64,000 bases of DNA from DATFFO01 sp963772815 (GCA_963772815.1 CAVYYV010000002.1:62001-126000), one strand, 5' to 3'. Counted from the stretch's first letter, positions 50,333-60,837 are shown. Made by a program: numbers and translations. Notes: generated by a model from the sequence alone, not told the origin.

Positions 50333-51790
50333 TTACTGCTGCTCCTCGGCCTTGGCTGCCTCCCACAGCTCTTCCAGTTGGTCCGGAGAGAGGCCGGTCA
50401 GTGGAGCCCGGTCCTCCATGGCCCGGAAACGGCGTTGAAATCGAGCCGTCGCTCGCCGCAGGACCACTTCGGGGTCGAGGCCGAGCCGACGGGCCAGGTT
50501 GACGACGGTGAACAGCACATCTCCCAGCTCGTGGGCCACGTCACCGTCGCCTGCCCTCGCCCGCTCGAGCTCCTGAAGCTCGCCCCCGAGCACCTCCATG
50601 ATCTGGGAGGAGTCGTCCCAGTCGAATCCCACCGTGGCGACCCGCTCCTGCAGCTTCAGGGCGCGTTCCAGGGCCGGCATGCCTTCGGGCACACCGTCCA
50701 TCAGCGACCGGGAGGGCTTCTCGTCCGCCTTGATCCTCTCCCAGTTCGATGCCACCTCCTCGGCTCCGGCCACGGTCACGTCACCGAAGACGTGGGGGTG
50801 ACGGTGGACCAGCTTGGCTCTGAGCCGGGAGGCGACGTCGTCGATGCCGAACACTCCCCTCTCCGCAGCGATGTTGGCGTGAAACAGCACCTGCAAGAGA
50901 ACATCGCCCAGCTCCTCCTCGAGCCCGTCGTAGGCGACGTAGTCCGGATCGCCCGCCTCATCCGGCAGCGCTGCTATCGCCTCCGCCAGCTCGTAGGCCT
51001 CCTCCAGAAGGTGGCGAACCAAGGAGGTATGGGTCTGCTGGGCGTCCCACGGGCACTCCTTGCGCAGGCGCCGGCTCACGGAGATCAGACCAAACAGCCC
51101 GGCCGGCTCGGCATCGATGAACAGCGAGGTGCGGAACCCGGCCAGCTCAGCCGGGATCCGATCCACATCCACTTCCAGCACCTGTTCATCCGAGGATCCC
51201 AACCCGACGCAGAGCGTGACCCTGGCACCTTCCGGCAGGACGCGGGAGAGAGACGCTCCCACGTCTGCGAGAACGGCGGGGGCATCGAGGTGGCCGATGA
51301 TGGTGGGGCAGTCGAGAACCAGAGGGTCTCCCATCTCGTGCCCGTTGATGATCCGCAGGCCTGCCGCGAAGGGATCACAGCCCACTGCGGCCAGCACAGC
51401 GTCGACGAACGACTCGGAGGGAATCACTTCCACCTGCGGCACTCGCTTCATCAGCTCCCGCGCCGCGAACTCCCCCACCATGGGACTCCCGGGAACGGCG
51501 TAGATGGTGAGCCCCTGGCTCGCCATGTCCAGGACCCGGTCGACGATGGCCGAGTACACCTCTTCGAAGCTGGACCCTTCCTGATAGAGGTCGTCGCAGG
51601 TCACGATTTCCCGCAAATCGGCCAACTCCGCGGCGGCTGGGTGATGCAGGGTGCGCACCACCACCCGGTGATCGGGGTCGGTGAGCAGGCGCCGGTGTGC
51701 GGCCGGGACCCGGTCCAGGTCACCCGGCCCCAGGCCGATGAGGATCAGCTGGCCGGTGGCTGCACTTGTGGTGTCGGGTCCGTCGTCCAC
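50333..51790 (-). CDS. mazG: MazG nucleotide pyrophosphohydrolase with N-terminal methylase-like domain
   Basis: 485 residues. N-terminal tetrapyrrole-methylase-like half (LILIGLGPGDLDRVPAAHRRLL ... YAVPGSPMVGE), as in YabN. Two MazG modules follow, with CPWDAQQTHTSLVRHLLEEAYELAEAI and LEEELGDVLLQVLFHANIA (EExxE...ExxD metal site), and a second DVAHELGDVLFTVVNLARRLG. It removes aberrant NTPs. The N-terminal 15 codons overlap the end of the PpiC gene. Confidence 0.9.
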   Translation of the reverse strand: MDDGPDTTSAATGQLILIGLGPGDLDRVPAAHRRLLTDPDHRVVVRTLHHPAAAELADLREIVTCDDLYQEGSSFEEVYSAIVDRVLDMASQGLTIYAVPGSPMVGEFAARELMKRVPQVEVIPSESFVDAVLAAVGCDPFAAGLRIINGHEMGDPLVLDCPTIIGHLDAPAVLADVGASLSRVLPEGARVTLCVGLGSSDEQVLEVDVDRIPAELAGFRTSLFIDAEPAGLFGLISVSRRLRKECPWDAQQTHTSLVRHLLEEAYELAEAIAALPDEAGDPDYVAYDGLEEELGDVLLQVLFHANIAAERGVFGIDDVASRLRAKLVHRHPHVFGDVTVAGAEEVASNWERIKADEKPSRSLMDGVPEGMPALERALKLQERVATVGFDWDDSSQIMEVLGGELQELERARAGDGDVAHELGDVLFTVVNLARRLGLDPEVVLRRATARFQRRFRAMEDRAPLTGLSPDQLEELWEAAKAEEQQ

Positions 51791-52668
51791 GTTCCGTACT
51801 CCGCCTCCACGGTCACGTCGGCGTTATCGACCTTCTCGACCAGCCAGTCCTGAAGGGCGGCCGAGCCCTTCTGCTGGCGGATCTGATTCTTGATCTCGTC
51901 TTCGGTGGGCATATCCGACGGGGCCGGCGGGGTCCGGTCATAGACCTGGAGGATGTGATAGCCGTACTGGGTCTGCACCGGACCGGTGATGGCATTCAGG
52001 TCCGCCGATACGGCCGCCTGGGCGAATTCCGTCACATATTGCTGGGCGAGGGCGCAGCCGAGGTCGCCTCCGTTGTCAGCCACACTCGGATCGGTCGACA
52101 CATCCTTGGCGACGGTGGCGAAGTCCTCTCCCGCTTCGAGACGCTGCTTGGCCTGGTTGGCCGCCTCTTCGGTGTCGACCAGCACATGGCGCACACAGAC
52201 GTTGGTCAGGCCATCGGCAGCGTCGGACATCGCCTGGGCCACCTCGTCGGAGGTGGGCTCATCCGCCTGTTGGGCGAACTGATCGACGATCTGCTGCTGG
52301 ATGAGGCTGACCCGGGCCAGACGGTGAAGCACGTCAATCGACACGTTTTGCTGCTGGGCAACCTGGTCGGCCGTCAGGCCCGCCGCTTGGGCGGCGAGAA
52401 GGGTGGTGAGCTCACTGTCGACCTCGTCCGCGGTCGGGTCGATGTCGAACTCGGCCTTGGCAGCGTCGTCGAGGATCTGCCACTGGATGAGGGCACCCAG
52501 GTAGCGGGCGAACTGGTCGGCCGGGATGGCACCGTCGGTCGAATAGGGGAACGCCTGTACGTCGTCGACGGTGAGCTCGGACTGGCCCACCGTGGCGGCG
52601 ATCCCGCCACCACCGCAGGCGGAAAGGAGAAGGGCGGCCACGACGGCGCCCGAGACCAGTTTCTTCAC
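51745..52668 (-). CDS. Parvulin-type peptidyl-prolyl isomerase lipoprotein (SurA/PrsA-like)
   Basis: 307 residues from GTG (VKKLVSGAVVAALLLSACGGGG), chosen because it gives a lipoprotein signal with lipobox LLSAC. A SurA_N-like chaperone region (about 30-180) precedes a parvulin domain with VCVRHVLVDTEEAANQAKQRLEAGEDFATVAKDVSTD, GGDLGCA and GYHILQVYDRTPP. It helps fold exported proteins at the outer face of the membrane. The position between mfd and mazG is typical for actinobacteria. Confidence 0.88.
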   Translation of the reverse strand: MKKLVSGAVVAALLLSACGGGGIAATVGQSELTVDDVQAFPYSTDGAIPADQFARYLGALIQWQILDDAAKAEFDIDPTADEVDSELTTLLAAQAAGLTADQVAQQQNVSIDVLHRLARVSLIQQQIVDQFAQQADEPTSDEVAQAMSDAADGLTNVCVRHVLVDTEEAANQAKQRLEAGEDFATVAKDVSTDPSVADNGGDLGCALAQQYVTEFAQAAVSADLNAITGPVQTQYGYHILQVYDRTPPAPSDMPTEDEIKNQIRQQKGSAALQDWLVEKVDNADVTVEAEYGTWTTDPTPQVQPPAS

Positions 52669-52732
52669 GGGAGAACCTCGCAAGAGTCGTCGAGAGAGAA
52701 CAATGGTATAGACGTGCGCCGTGTACAGCGAT

Positions 52733-55700
52733 TCAGGGCTGCTTGTCGGCCGGCCACATCTTCCGCAGGAATCCCAGGATCCCTTCCACGAGCGGGCGTG
52801 GGGCGGGGATGAAGAGGACTTCCTCACCGGCTCGCAACACCGAACGGGGAGCCAGCCGCTGCAATCGAACTTCCTGGGACACGGACAGATCGAGGGGCGA
52901 CAGCCGGATCTCGTCCTTGAGCTTCACCACTTCGGTCAGTCCTACCCGCAGCGCCTCCACCCGGATCCGAGCAATGTCCAAGAGTGCATCCACCGGCTCC
53001 GGGAGGGGGCCGAAACGGTCCTTCCACTCCTCGGTTACGTCCTCGATCTCGGCCACCGTGGTGGTGACGGCCAGGCGTCGGTAAGCCTCCAACCGAAGCG
53101 ACTGATCGGACACGTAGTCCTCGGGCAGATGGGCGTCGACGGGAAGGTCGATACGCACCTCGGAGGGGCGGTCGACCGGCGAGGGGCGTCCCTCCAGTTC
53201 GGACACGGCCTCGGCAACCAGCTCCACATAGAGATCGAAGCCGACTGCGGCCACGTGGCCCGACTGCACCTCGCCCAGAATGGATCCCGCTCCTCGGATC
53301 TCGAGGTCCTTCAGCGCCAGCTGGAAGCCGGAACCGAGGTCGGTGGCCTCTCCGATCGCCTCCAACCGCCGATGCGCCTCCTCGGACAGCGATCGGTCGG
53401 CCGGATGGAACAAGTAGGCGTAAGCGCGTTGGCTCGACCTGCCCACGCGACCCCTGAGCTGATACAACTGGGCCAGGCCCAAGAGATCGGCCCGTTCGAC
53501 GATGAGAGTGTTGACCTGAGGAAGGTCCAGGCCCGACTCGATGATCGTGGTGGCCACCAGCACGTCGTACTCACCCGACCAGAAGTCGAGCATCACCTGC
53601 TCCAGCTGGCCCTCCGACATCTGACCATGGGCGACGGCAAGACGAGCATCGGGCACCAGCTGGCGCAGTCGAGCCACGGCCCGATCGATCGACTGGACCC
53701 GGTTGTGCACGTAGAACACCTGGCCATCGCGCAGCAACTCGCGCCTGATGGCGGCCGACACGGTCTGGGAGTCGTAGGGGCCGACGTAGGTGAGGATGGG
53801 ATGACGGTCCTCGGGGGGTGTGCGAATGTGCGACACGTCCCTGATGCCTGTCAGCGCCATTTCCAGCGTTCGGGGTATGGGAGTGGCAGTGAGTGTCAGC
53901 ACGTCCACGCCCACCCGGAGCCGTTTGAGAGCATCCTTGGCGTTGACCCCGAAGCGCTGCTCTTCGTCGATCACCACCAGTCCCAGATCCTTGAATCGGA
54001 CGTCTTCGGAGAGCAGGCGATGGGTGCCGATCACGACGTCCACCTCACCGGTGGCGAGACCCGCCAGCACCTCCGCCTGCTGGCGTTGGGTGAGAAAGCG
54101 CGACAGGACGGCGACCCGTATCGGATACGGCGCCATTCGTTCGGAGAAGGTCTGATGATGCTGCTGAGCGAGGAGGGTGGTGGGGCAGAGCACGGCGACC
54201 TGCTTCCCGGCCTGTACGGCCTTGAAGGCGGCCCTGAGCGCCACTTCCGTCTTGCCGAAGCCGACGTCGCCGAACACCAGGCGGTCCATGACGTCGCCGC
54301 CCTCCATGTCGGACTTCACGTCGACGATGGCCGAGTCCTGGTCCACCGTCTCCTCATAGGGGAATGCACCCTCCATCTCGTGCTGCCACGGGGTGTCGGG
54401 CGGATACGAGAAACCGGTCGCCCGGGCCCGGCGGCGGTGCAACTCGACGACCTGCTGGGCGACGGCGGCTACCGCCTTGCGTACCCGAGACCGTTGCTCG
54501 GACCAGTCCTTCCCACCCATCCGCGACACGCGCGGAGTTTCACCTCCCGTGTATTTGGTCACCGCCGCCAGCTGATCGGTGGGAACGTAGAGCCGGTCGC
54601 CACCCGCGTACCCGATGATCAGGTACTCGCGCTCCACCCCGGCCATGGTCCGTGACACCAGGCCTTCGAAGCGGCCGATCCCGTGCTGATGGTGGACGAC
54701 GTAGTCCCCCTCGGTCAGATCCCGGTACTGCTGGGGAGGGGCGGCCGCCACCCGCCCAGCGCGCGACGGTGCGATCGGCGTCGACCGGCGATCTCTTGCT
54801 CTCCCAGCACAGCTACGCCCAACCCGGGGGCCACGAAGCCGTGATGAATCCCGATCGGGATGACCACCGCCCGGTCACCCGCCTCCTCTGCCACTTCGAG
54901 CGCCAGCCCGTGCTCGGACATCACCCTCGACACCCGCTCGGCCGCACCCTGCCCATCCATGGCCACCACGACCGACATGCCCAAGCCGATGAGACGTGTC
55001 AGTTCCGCCACGACCGAATCGGCATCACCTGCCACAGCATCGAAGCCCCTGATCTCCAGCACCGGGTCGTCCGGGCCGGTCGGGACCCCCGGCAGCTCCA
55101 CGGTGACGGCCGGATCGGGCTCCAGCTCGCCGAAGAGAAGCGGGTGCTCGCCCGCCTCTGGAGCCCTCTCTCCCCAGGTCGGGGCGAGGGCGGCAGCCAG
55201 CTCTTCTTCCTCCTTGACCAGGTCTCGGCCCCGATCCCGGGCCCGGACCGGGTCGATGAGGGCCAACAGCGCCCCCGATTGCGCGGCTTCGTCCAGGAGC
55301 GATCGCCGGGGAGCCACCCATGGCAGCCACGATTCCATGCCTGCGAACATCTGCCCTTGGGCGATCCGCTCGAACGTCCCCGCTGCCCAGGGCTCGGATT
55401 CGACCAGCTCCCCGGCCCGGTCACGAATCTCGCCCTGCGGACGCACCTCCCGGGCGGGGTAGATCTCCGCTTCTTCCACCGGATCTCGAGAGCGCTGTGA
55501 AGCAACCGAGAACCGTCGCAACTCCTCCACCTCGTCTCCCCAGAAGTCGACCCGCACCGGGGTGTCCGACTGGGCGGGGAACACGTCGAGAATACCGCCC
55601 CGGACAGCGAACTCACCCCTGCCTTCCACGCGATCGGTCCGGTGATATCCCAGGTCGGCCAGACGCCGCGCCAGATCGGTCAATTCAGCCTCCGCATGGG

Positions 55701-56094
55701 CCGTGAGCGACACGGGCTCGGAGGACGAAGGGCTGACCCGCTGCACGACGGCCCGCACCGACCCGACGACCACCACGGGGCGCTCGGGCCGGCTCAGGCG
55801 ATGCCGGGCCTCGCTCCGCATGGCCATGGTGTGGGCGTTGGGTGATACGTGCTCGAACGGCAGCGTCTCCCAGGCCGGCAGCAGCACCACGTCGTCGGTG
55901 AACAGCGCCAGATCGTCGACCAGTTCTTCGGCTTCCCGCTCACGGGGGGTGATGACCAGCACTGGTCCCTCGTGATGGGCGGCGAGGGCCGCCAGGGCGA
56001 AGGCCCGACCCCCCGGCGAGACCGCCCACCGGCCGGGAGGCGACGGTAGCCCGGCGGCAGGGAGCCGCCCTATGAGCCCGGCCAGCGGTGTCAA
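52733..56094 (-). CDS. mfd: Transcription-repair coupling factor Mfd, one frameshift
   Basis: About 1120 residues across two frames. N-terminal UvrB-like part (LVITPREREAEELVDDLALF, PAWETLPFEHVSPN, FAVRGGILDVFPAQSDTPVRVDFWGDEVEELR), then RNA-polymerase-interaction domain (DYVVHHQHGIGRFEGL), helicase motifs (GDVGFGKTEVALRAAFKAV, DEEQRFG, IESGLDLPQVN) and the C-terminal TRCF domain. The break at about 54755 lies in a short G/C run and looks like one missing base. The start is a TTG overlapping the stop of the SDR gene (TTGA) with GAGGG upstream. Mfd removes stalled RNA polymerase and recruits UvrA. Confidence 0.9.
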
Positions 56095-57065
56095 AGCAGT
56101 CCCTCGGCCCGGAACCACTCCACCATCCGAGATATCGTCTCCTCTGCGGCCGTGTACTCGAGGCCCAGTTCCCTCTTCGCCCGCGAGCCGTCGTAGTCGG
56201 TCCCATGGGCCACAACCCGGATCATCTCGGGGCAAATCGGGACACTTCGACCTATCAACCGGGCCCCGGCGTAGGCAACGGCCACCACCGCCCGCACCAG
56301 CCATAGCGGTGCCATTCGAACCTCGACCGGACGGCCCAGCACCCCAGCGGCATCCCCCACGGCATCCGACACCGTGGTGGTGAAACCACTCAACAGGTAA
56401 CGCCGGCCCACCACACCATTGCGAGCCGCAAGTAGGTGGCCCCGGGCACAGTCATCGATGTCGACCATCGAAACCGTCGAATCGATCAGAAACGGGAGCT
56501 TCCCCCTCAACACATCCAGTATGAGCCCGCCGGTGCCGGTGGCCCGTCCCGGGCCCTGCACGGAGCTGGGGTTGACCGCCACTACCTCCACCGAAGTCTC
56601 CTCCGCGAAAACCACCTGCTCGGCGTGGTGCTTGGACCGCTCGTAGGCGGACAGGTAGGACCCGCGATGCAGGGTGTCCTCGGTGGCCCGGACGCCGGCC
56701 TCCTCCCCGATGGTCACCGCCGACGACGTGTAGACGAGGCGCCGTACCCCGGCGGCGGCGCATGCACGGAGGACCGTGCGGGTGCCTTCGACGTTGACCC
56801 GGTACATACGGCGGGGATCCGACGAGCACATCTCGTTGATGCCCGCCACGTGGTAGACCACCTCGCATCCCGAGAAGGCATCGACCAGGGTGGAATGATC
56901 GAGCACGTCTCCGCGTACCGGGCGGGCACCGAGGCCGGCGATGACGCCGTCCGAGGCCTCGGAACGGGAGAGGCCTCGCACATCATCCCCGGCTTCGACC
57001 AGGTGCCGCAGGACCGCAGTCCCCACCACGCCGGTCCCCCCCGTTATCGCCACATCAGAGGTCAC
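56091..57065 (-). CDS. NAD-dependent epimerase/dehydratase (extended SDR)
   Basis: 324 residues from GTG overlapping the pgsA stop (GTGA). Rossmann motif VAITGGTGVVGTAVLRHLVEAG, VVYHVAGINEM, active-site YERSKHHAE (YxxxK) with upstream Ser in YTSSAV. The fold resembles dihydroflavonol-reductase/3-beta-HSD-like SDRs. Substrate unknown; the neighbourhood (pgsA, mfd) gives no pathway clue. Confidence 0.85.
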   Translation of the reverse strand: MTSDVAITGGTGVVGTAVLRHLVEAGDDVRGLSRSEASDGVIAGLGARPVRGDVLDHSTLVDAFSGCEVVYHVAGINEMCSSDPRRMYRVNVEGTRTVLRACAAAGVRRLVYTSSAVTIGEEAGVRATEDTLHRGSYLSAYERSKHHAEQVVFAEETSVEVVAVNPSSVQGPGRATGTGGLILDVLRGKLPFLIDSTVSMVDIDDCARGHLLAARNGVVGRRYLLSGFTTTVSDAVGDAAGVLGRPVEVRMAPLWLVRAVVAVAYAGARLIGRSVPICPEMIRVVAHGTDYDGSRAKRELGLEYTAAEETISRMVEWFRAEGLL

Positions 57066-57628
57066 GCCGTCGCCGCCGGTTTGCGGACCACGTCCCAAAA
57101 GGCGGTGAGGTATCCCCAGAAGGAGGCGATTGTCACTACCACGGCCACCCACATCAGCCATTGGTCGAAGTACCAGGGGCCCCAGCGTGTCGGAAGGCGG
57201 AGGAAGGCGGCGAATATCGCCCCGAACTGAGCCGCGGCCTTGATCTTGCCCCAGGTGGAGGGCCGGATCAGACCACCGCTGGTAGCAACCACGCCTCGCA
57301 GCGCCATGACCGCGAACTCGCGGAAGATGATCACCACGGCCGCCCAGATCGAGACCCGGTCGATCGAGACGAGGGCCAACAGGGCGCCGGTGACCAGGAT
57401 CTTGTCTGCCGTGGTGTCGAGGAAGGCCCCAAGCACCGATTCCTGCTTCCATCGCCGGGCCAGGTACCCGTCGAGAAAATCCGTCACTGCCGCGGCCGCG
57501 AACACGACGGCCGCCAGACCGAGGTTGTGGGCCAGGTTGTCGCCGGCGCGGGTGAGTGCCATGACCAGGGGCACCGCCACCACACGGGCCAGGGCTAGAT
57601 AGTCCGGAAACGAGATCGAGGCCTCCAA
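57062..57628 (-). CDS. pgsA: CDP-alcohol phosphatidyltransferase, PgsA-like
   Basis: 188 residues with about five membrane spans. The motif D-x2-D-G-x2-A-R-x8-G-x3-D-x3-D appears as DFLDGYLARRWKQESVLGAFLDTTADK. It most likely makes phosphatidylglycerophosphate from CDP-diacylglycerol and glycerol-3-phosphate; other CDP-alcohol transferases share the motif. Confidence 0.88.
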   Translation of the reverse strand: MEASISFPDYLALARVVAVPLVMALTRAGDNLAHNLGLAAVVFAAAAVTDFLDGYLARRWKQESVLGAFLDTTADKILVTGALLALVSIDRVSIWAAVVIIFREFAVMALRGVVATSGGLIRPSTWGKIKAAAQFGAIFAAFLRLPTRWGPWYFDQWLMWVAVVVTIASFWGYLTAFWDVVRKPAATA

Positions 57629-57738
57629 AAGACTGACGACGGCCGATCATACCGGCCATCACGAACCGGATCCCTCGCCCGTCGCCGACGAGGGGGCGTA
57701 GGAAGTGTGCCGGGTCGCCGATGCCACCCGGGGAAGTG

Positions 57739-58314
57739 TCAGCCGGGCCGCCGCTCCCCCGCCGTGCGGGTGGCCGCCTCGAGGTCTCTCACCCATTCCG
57801 TCACCACTTCCACGGCATCCTCCACCACCAGGTCGACTTCGGCCCGTTCGGCCTTGGCGAATCGACGCAGGACGAAGTCGGCGGGATCCATGCGTCCCGG
57901 CGGCCGACCCACCCCGATCTTGAGGCGGACGAAGGATCGATCACCCAGGGCCGCCTCGATCGACCGAAGCCCATTGTGGCCTCCCGTGCCACCCCCTATC
58001 TGGAGGCGGAGCCGCCCGAAGGGAAGGTCGATGTCGTCGTGGACCACGAGCAGGTCGTCTGCCTCGATACCGAAGTACGACAGGAGGGCGGCGACCGGGC
58101 CCCCCGACTCGTTCATGTAGGTGAGGGGCATCGCCAGGACGACCCTCTCCCCGCCGATGGTGACATCGCCGGTGAGGCACCGGGTGCGACTGGGCCCCCG
58201 AGAAAAGCGCACGTGGTTGTGGTCGGCCAGGGCCACAACCACTTCGGAGCCGACGTTGTGGCGGGTTCGCTCGTATTCGGGACCGGGGTTGCCCAGCCCG
58301 ACGACGGCCTTCAC
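57739..58314 (-). CDS. pth: Peptidyl-tRNA hydrolase
   Basis: 191 residues. VGLGNPGPEYERTRHNVG (Asn and catalytic His), PLTYMNESG, DLLVVHDDIDLPFGRLRLQIGGGTGGHNGLRSI (catalytic Asp). It recycles peptidyl-tRNA. Three bases downstream of rplY, the usual pairing. Confidence 0.96.
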   Translation of the reverse strand: MKAVVGLGNPGPEYERTRHNVGSEVVVALADHNHVRFSRGPSRTRCLTGDVTIGGERVVLAMPLTYMNESGGPVAALLSYFGIEADDLLVVHDDIDLPFGRLRLQIGGGTGGHNGLRSIEAALGDRSFVRLKIGVGRPPGRMDPADFVLRRFAKAERAEVDLVVEDAVEVVTEWVRDLEAATRTAGERRPG

Positions 58315-58317
58315 TCG

Positions 58318-59013
58318 CTACTCGGTCTCTTCGCCGGCCTCGGCCGTCTCTTCGGAGGTCTCGCCCTCTTCGCCGGCTTCGGGCACCTCTCCCTCGAGTC
58401 CTTCCAGCTCCTCGCCTTCCAGCTCCTCGGCCTCGGGTACCTCTTCTTCGATCTCGGCGGCGGGGAGCGTCACGCTCATCAGGACCGCCTCGGGATCGTC
58501 CAGATACTCCACGCTCTCGATGGCCGGCAGGTCACTGACCCGCAACGACCCACCGATCTCGATGCCAGACACGTCTAGTTCGATGTGCCCGGGGATGTTG
58601 GTCACCAATGCCGAGATGTGGACCGTGGTGCGGCGGGGGCTGAACACACCGCCCTCTTGAACTCCAATCGGCTCGCCTTCGAAGTGCAGGGTTACCTCGG
58701 TGGTCACCTTCTCGGTGAGCGACACTTTGACGAAGTCGACGTGCTGGTACTCGGGCCGGAAAGGATGACGAGTCACCTCGCGGGCCAGGGTGAGCACATC
58801 GTCGCCCCCCTCCACTTCCAGGTGGATGAGGGCGTTGGTGCCCAGATCCGTGTGCAGCGCTGCATACAGCTCGTGACCATCGACCGAGATGGTGATCGGC
58901 TCCATGTCCCGCCCGTAAACGACGGCCGGAACCTGGCCCTGGCGACGGAGGCGCCGCGACGAGCGTGAGCCCGGAGCCCTGCCCGTGTGGGCGCGCAGAC
59001 TCAGTTGTTCCAT
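58318..59013 (-). CDS. rplY: Ribosomal protein bL25 (CTC family)
   Basis: 231 residues starting MEQLSLRAHTGRAPGSRSSRRLRRQGQVPAVVYGR, with AAGGAGT upstream. L25 domain at 1-95, then the CTC beta domain (FEGEPIGVQEGGVFSPRRTTV ... IPGHIELDVSGIEIGGSLRVSDL). The tail after about 190 is an almost pure Glu/Ala/Gly acidic stretch. It binds 5S rRNA. Next gene is pth. Confidence 0.94.
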   Translation of the reverse strand: MEQLSLRAHTGRAPGSRSSRRLRRQGQVPAVVYGRDMEPITISVDGHELYAALHTDLGTNALIHLEVEGGDDVLTLAREVTRHPFRPEYQHVDFVKVSLTEKVTTEVTLHFEGEPIGVQEGGVFSPRRTTVHISALVTNIPGHIELDVSGIEIGGSLRVSDLPAIESVEYLDDPEAVLMSVTLPAAEIEEEVPEAEELEGEELEGLEGEVPEAGEEGETSEETAEAGEETE

Positions 59014-59048
59014 CAGAGACTCCTTGCGGATGAGGCGGTGAGCCCCAA

Positions 59049-59714
59049 TTATGGCGGTTCTGGAACGGAATCGCCAAGCCCGGCCAAGCCCTCGAGCCAT
59101 CGAACGGTCTTGGCGGCCAGCAGGTCGAGCATCTCGTCTTGAGTGGATCCGCGCCGGCGAAAGGAGTGGTCGGCTCCCTCGATCAGCTCCAGGGTCGCAG
59201 TGGGCAGAGGGGCCAGATGGGCGGCGACCAGATCGCCCTGGGCGAGTGCGTCACGCGTCCCGGTCACCAGCAACATCGGCACGTCCACATCGGTCAGATG
59301 CTCGACCCTGAGCTTGTCGGTTCTCCCGGGCGGATGGAGCGGGTATCCGTACACGACGACGGCCGCACAGGGCTCTCCCTCGGCTGCCAGCATCGTCGAC
59401 ATCCGTCCTCCCATCGAACGCCCGGCCAGGACCAGGCCGGACCCCACATGTTCCCGCAGATGGGCGGCGGCCGCCCGATGTACCGACAACAGCTTGGGGA
59501 CCGGATCGGGGAAGGAGCGCCCAGCCGCCCGATAGGCATACTCAAAGGTCATGACCATCAGGCCGGCCCGGGCCAGACGGGAACGCAGCCCCGTCACGCC
59601 CGGGTGGTCCTGACCCGTGCCCGCCCCGGTGGCGAGTAGGGCCCCCACGCTCCCGGTTCCCTCGATCCGGGCCGGGACCGGGCCGGCCGGAGTGTTCAGC
59701 TCGAACGATTCCAT
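59049..59714 (-). CDS. Alpha/beta hydrolase (dienelactone hydrolase-like)
   Basis: 221 residues. Nucleophile elbow LAGRSMGGRMS, Asp region VPMLLVTGTRDAL, His in EGADHSFRRRG form a plausible Ser-Asp-His triad. The fold matches the KANL3/TEX30-like small hydrolases. Its ATG shares the first base of the Gfo/Idh stop. Substrate unknown. Confidence 0.8.
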   Translation of the reverse strand: MESFELNTPAGPVPARIEGTGSVGALLATGAGTGQDHPGVTGLRSRLARAGLMVMTFEYAYRAAGRSFPDPVPKLLSVHRAAAAHLREHVGSGLVLAGRSMGGRMSTMLAAEGEPCAAVVVYGYPLHPPGRTDKLRVEHLTDVDVPMLLVTGTRDALAQGDLVAAHLAPLPTATLELIEGADHSFRRRGSTQDEMLDLLAAKTVRWLEGLAGLGDSVPEPP

Positions 59715-60751
59715 CAGGCCACCGCGGCCGGACGGCGAGGCTCCAACCCGGCCGCTCGATAGCAGGCGTCGATGACCGTCATGTTGGCCACGGCGTCGTC
59801 GACATCGGTGGGGAAGGGGCGGCCCTCCAGCACGGCGGCGGCGAACGCCCGCAGCTGGAACAGATAGGTGGGCCTGGAGTCGGCCCTCTCCACCGAGGCA
59901 CCGTTTCGGGTTCGAATCGAGATCTTTCCCCTGATGTGGGGAGCCAGAGGGTTGTGGAGCCTCATCACGCCCGAGGATCCCTCCACCCGGGCCCCGATCG
60001 AGAGGAGACGCCCGCTCAACATGGAAGCCGTGATCTGACCCGTCGGCCCATCGGAGAACGACAGCTCGGCCCGGAACCAGCGGTCGACCCCGAGCCTGAG
60101 GAGCTTGGCCCGGGCAGACGTCACCGAGGGCTCGTCTCCAGCGAAGGTTCGAGCCTGATGGATGGTGTAGCAGCCGGCGTCCATGAGCGAGCCGCCCGCC
60201 AGGTCGAGGCGCCAGCGAATGTCACCCCGACGCAGGAGCGGAAAGCACATCCAGGCATCGACCCGCCGAATCTCGCCTAGCTGGCCGTCGTGGATCACCT
60301 CCAACGCCCGCTTGATCATCGGGTGGTACCGATAGTGAAAGGCCTCCATCACCACCCGATCGGACCGGCCGACCACATCGGCCACTTCCCGGGCCTCCTC
60401 GGCGTTGGCCGTGAAGGGCTTCTCGCACAGCACGTGCTTGCCCGCCCTCACCGAGGCGATGGTCCAGCGGCCGTGGAGCCCATTGGGCAGGGCGTTGTAG
60501 ACGGCGTCGATGTCCGGATCGGTCACAAGAGCCTCGTAGCTTGGAAGAACCCGCGGGATTCCGTGCCGAGTCGCGAAGCTGTGGGCCCGGGCCGGGTCCC
60601 GGGCGGCCACCGCCACCACCTCCACCTCCCCCACCTCCGCGGACGGCCGGATCACGGCGGTGGGTGTGATCCTGGCGGCGCCCAGCACGCCCAGCCGGAT
60701 CGTCCTGGCCGGATTCGTCATGTCCGGATTCGTCATGTCCGGATTCGTCAT
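59714..60751 (-). CDS. Gfo/Idh/MocA-family NAD(P) oxidoreductase
   Basis: 345 residues. Rossmann fold IRLGVLGAARITPTAV, ALVTDPDIDAVYNALPNGLHGRWTIASVRAGKHVLCEKPFTANAEEA with catalytic Lys in EKP, and the C-terminal beta-sheet domain (GGSLMDAGCYTIHQAR). The N-terminus repeats MTNPD in tandem (MTNPDMTNPDMTNPARTIR), giving three in-frame possible starts. Sugar or polyol dehydrogenase of unknown substrate. Confidence 0.88.
   Translation of the reverse strand: MTNPDMTNPDMTNPARTIRLGVLGAARITPTAVIRPSAEVGEVEVVAVAARDPARAHSFATRHGIPRVLPSYEALVTDPDIDAVYNALPNGLHGRWTIASVRAGKHVLCEKPFTANAEEAREVADVVGRSDRVVMEAFHYRYHPMIKRALEVIHDGQLGEIRRVDAWMCFPLLRRGDIRWRLDLAGGSLMDAGCYTIHQARTFAGDEPSVTSARAKLLRLGVDRWFRAELSFSDGPTGQITASMLSGRLLSIGARVEGSSGVMRLHNPLAPHIRGKISIRTRNGASVERADSRPTYLFQLRAFAAAVLEGRPFPTDVDDAVANMTVIDACYRAAGLEPRRPAAVA
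60718..60751 (-). repeat. 15-bp tandem repeat at the start of the Gfo/Idh gene
   Basis: GTCCGGATTCGTCAT repeated two times with a third partial copy, each unit containing an ATG in frame. Confidence 0.8.
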
Positions 60752-60837
60752 GTCCTGAGTGTGGTCCCTTCAACGGCCAACGTCCGCTCCGGCCGGCCGG
60801 TAGCCCGAGGCGACGAGACCCTGATACCGTCACGGAG

